64,000 bases of DNA from Enchytraeus crypticus (lineage: Eukaryota > Annelida > Clitellata > Enchytraeida > Enchytraeidae): the NCBI GenBank assembly GCA_905160935.1, contig CAJHZI010000684.1:356501-420500 (forward strand). Reading direction: 5' to 3'. The translations under genes were made by a program, and so were the position numbers. The notes under the pieces were generated by a model, which was not told where the DNA came from, did no database searches, and saw only the letters and a list, made by a program, of their open reading frames with translations. Positions 62,115 to 64,000 of the stretch are shown piece after piece. The stretch's first letter is position 1; each line of letters starts with the position of its first letter.

Positions 62115-62510
62115 GGGTAAAGAGGGTCCATCGGATTCCAGGTCAACTGGGGTCAAGTAGCCCGGACACAACACGGCATACTACACGCGCATAATGTTCA
62201 ATATTGTTAATCTAGTCCTCAGTCCGTCTTTGATTTAAAAAACTTGAAATCAGACCCATCAAACGTCGATCGTGTTTTTACGAGACGACTAGCACAGTTT
62301 TCGATGCAGACCGTAAAAGCCGCACTACATTTGGAGTTTTAGTTAAAGCGGCGTAAAGATGTAGCAATGGCATTACGTAGTCGTTAGTATCAACACGATA
62401 GCAAAACTTTGTTAGTAGAAATACATGTATGTGCAATGTACCTACTATTACCAAATGCTAGGAGGAGGAGAGAGAGCGCGATATGTTAAAATAAAACAAG
62501 TGTGCACTAA
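62115..62510 (+). other. Probable MADD 3' UTR with poly(A)-type signal
   Basis: AATAAA at 62490-62495 followed by a GT-containing stretch (AGTGTGCACT). A second AATAAA occurs at about 63227. The UTR end is inferred only. A piece resembling the head of SINE C in reverse (CCCGGACACAACACGG) lies at about 62160-62175. Confidence 0.35.
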
Positions 62511-64000
62511 CTTCACGATATATGTCTAATTGTATGATATATGGGAGAGGTGTATCAGTATAGTCGAGTGATAATATTTAATTAAAATATTATTTGTTTT
62601 AAGTTAATTATTAATAATAATATTTAATTTTATTATTATTAAGAATTACTTTCCACTTTCCCTGCTTCTTTCCACTCAGTCAACAATCAGTTAAGGCACT
62701 GTGTTCATTGTAGAGTTGTGCAAATTATGTCTATGTGCATTACTAATTAGTTCACTCCAGATGTTGGTATCATCAAGATTTTTATGGTTGAATAAGCCAC
62801 ACCGCTTTTATTGATGATTAAGCAATTGACCATTACAGACATCGAGGTCATTTAGACCCAGATTTTATGAACATGATGGACATACCCGTGTTAATAATGA
62901 GCTTATTATTTGTCATTTCTAGTCGAATATTTCCAATCAGTATACAAGGAAAGACTGCAACGTAGCACATGTGGTAATGTGTTTGTGTGTGTGTAATATA
63001 TGATCACGTTTTATTTGTATACAAGATTGTCTAGAACCTAACTCGCCTAAATGCACTGAATACAGTCATGTATATTGTAGACTGTAGACTGGTGATCATT
63101 TGTGTAGCTTATTTGTAGAGTGTCAGATAACGGCATACTGTGTGACGGCTTATGACGTTTTAAAAGTGATACATTCCATCACAAGTTCACTCTAATGCTT
63201 GTTTAACATTTTATATAATGCCCGTAATAAACTTTTCATACTTCATGTACATATAAAAGTTGTAAAGCCTATGTTAACGTCAGTTTCATCTCTCGAAAGC
63301 GGTATCAGTTAAGACTTAAGAGCGAGATCAGGATTTGAACCCACACATATTGATCCGCGGTCGGATATCTTACCGATATAATCACTGGCTCCAGCCATTT
63401 TATGTTATTTATATAAAATACCATTACATATTTCTATTATTTTATATTCAAAATTATGTTGTAACTACACTTTATTAAATGTATCTTGAATACTTATTTA
63501 AATACTATATAATACACACTACTCGCTGCCAGATTACTCTTTCAACGAACTTTAAATCATAATAATAGAGAATTAAGTGCGACGTAAAAGTCTAAACGTT
63601 TCTATAAAACCGAAGTGATCGACTTTTGTCTGCAATGCATGTAAATAAGAGTTTGTTATGTACTTGTATATACATTAGCATGCACATTGCTGCAAGTTTA
63701 TTGTCAAATATGAAGATGTACAGTGAATTATCATAGCTCGCTAGTTAACTGTTAGAATCTGTGTAGATGAACAGTATTTCATAGTAACGCTGTCGCCGCA
63801 TTAACTGTTAGTATTTCAAGGCACAGGAGTAAAGATAGCGACTTAACTGTTATTTGTATAATTATGTTGACTGTCTATATTTGCAGACACGTATCGCTAG
63901 CTATTTAACCGCTAGCTATTTGTTAGTCTTAGTCTAGATAGTATTTGTTAGTGTTTGTTATAACTGCGTAGTGATCGACAGAGCAATATAGCAACTCGTC
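62511..64000. other. Downstream flank
   Basis: Apart from a possible decayed SINE B tail near 63140-63210 and the SINE A at 63259, nothing coding is seen. Confidence 0.55.
63259..63396 (-). mobile_element. SINE A copy
   Basis: Diverged in the middle (AGCGGTATCAGTTAAGACTT), with head and tail recognisable; downstream of MADD. Confidence 0.78.

Noticed and set aside
60680-60775. Open stretch resembling the missing FVVxLE segment of MADD
   Set aside because: Phase does not fit exon 30 or 32 and donors are poor; the true exon was found at 58908-58980.

Overview
This is nuclear DNA from a metazoan, most likely an invertebrate. It is AT-rich, genes are broken into many small GT-AG exons, and introns are full of SINEs, LINE fragments and very large tandem arrays. 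The species cannot be named from the sequence. Two genes are supported, arranged head to head: a minus-strand gene whose start codon is at 11285, running off the left edge, and a plus-strand gene from 17997 to 62114. About 6.7 kb of repeat-rich intergenic DNA separates them. Plus gene: a complete MADD (DENN/Rab3-GEP/AEX-3) orthologue. I joined 33 coding exons whose reading phases all agree. They give 5268 nt including the stop, about 1755 residues, against roughly 1650 in the human protein as I recall it. Exons 1-9 encode the tripartite DENN module (Rab3/Rab27 exchange factor). Exons 10-18 encode an acidic then Ser/Pro-rich linker with several symmetric, probably optional cassettes. Exons 19-24 hold a conserved middle block and a second variable linker, exons 25-27 the region corresponding to the death domain, and exons 27-33 the conserved C-terminal region with the end at 62114. 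Minus gene: six exons of a protein starting with two WW domains; the first resembles the PLEKHA5/7 type. Layout: 1-11285 minus gene with SINEs and arrays; 11286-17996 intergenic, with large arrays (12555-13220) and a possible core promoter near 14263-14393; 17997-62114 MADD; 62115-64000 3' flank with a poly(A)-type signal and one SINE. Mobile elements: at least four recurrent SINE-like families (called A to D here), three further short repeat families (E to G), a broken non-LTR retrotransposon in MADD intron 10, and a second LINE family present as one longer fragment in intron 16 plus several 3' ends. Family D has a tRNA-like and 5S-rRNA-like head. The strongest unexpected signal is that tandem arrays sit directly on splice junctions. 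In five MADD introns the repeated unit contains a copy of the splice site and of the first or last bases of the neighbouring exon: exons 2, 6, 26 and 28 (acceptor side) and exon 9 (donor side). More than ten further junctions, in both genes, have simple arrays within about 60 bp. This makes rows of decoy splice sites and partial exons, and suggests intron growth by tandem duplication seeded at exon edges.
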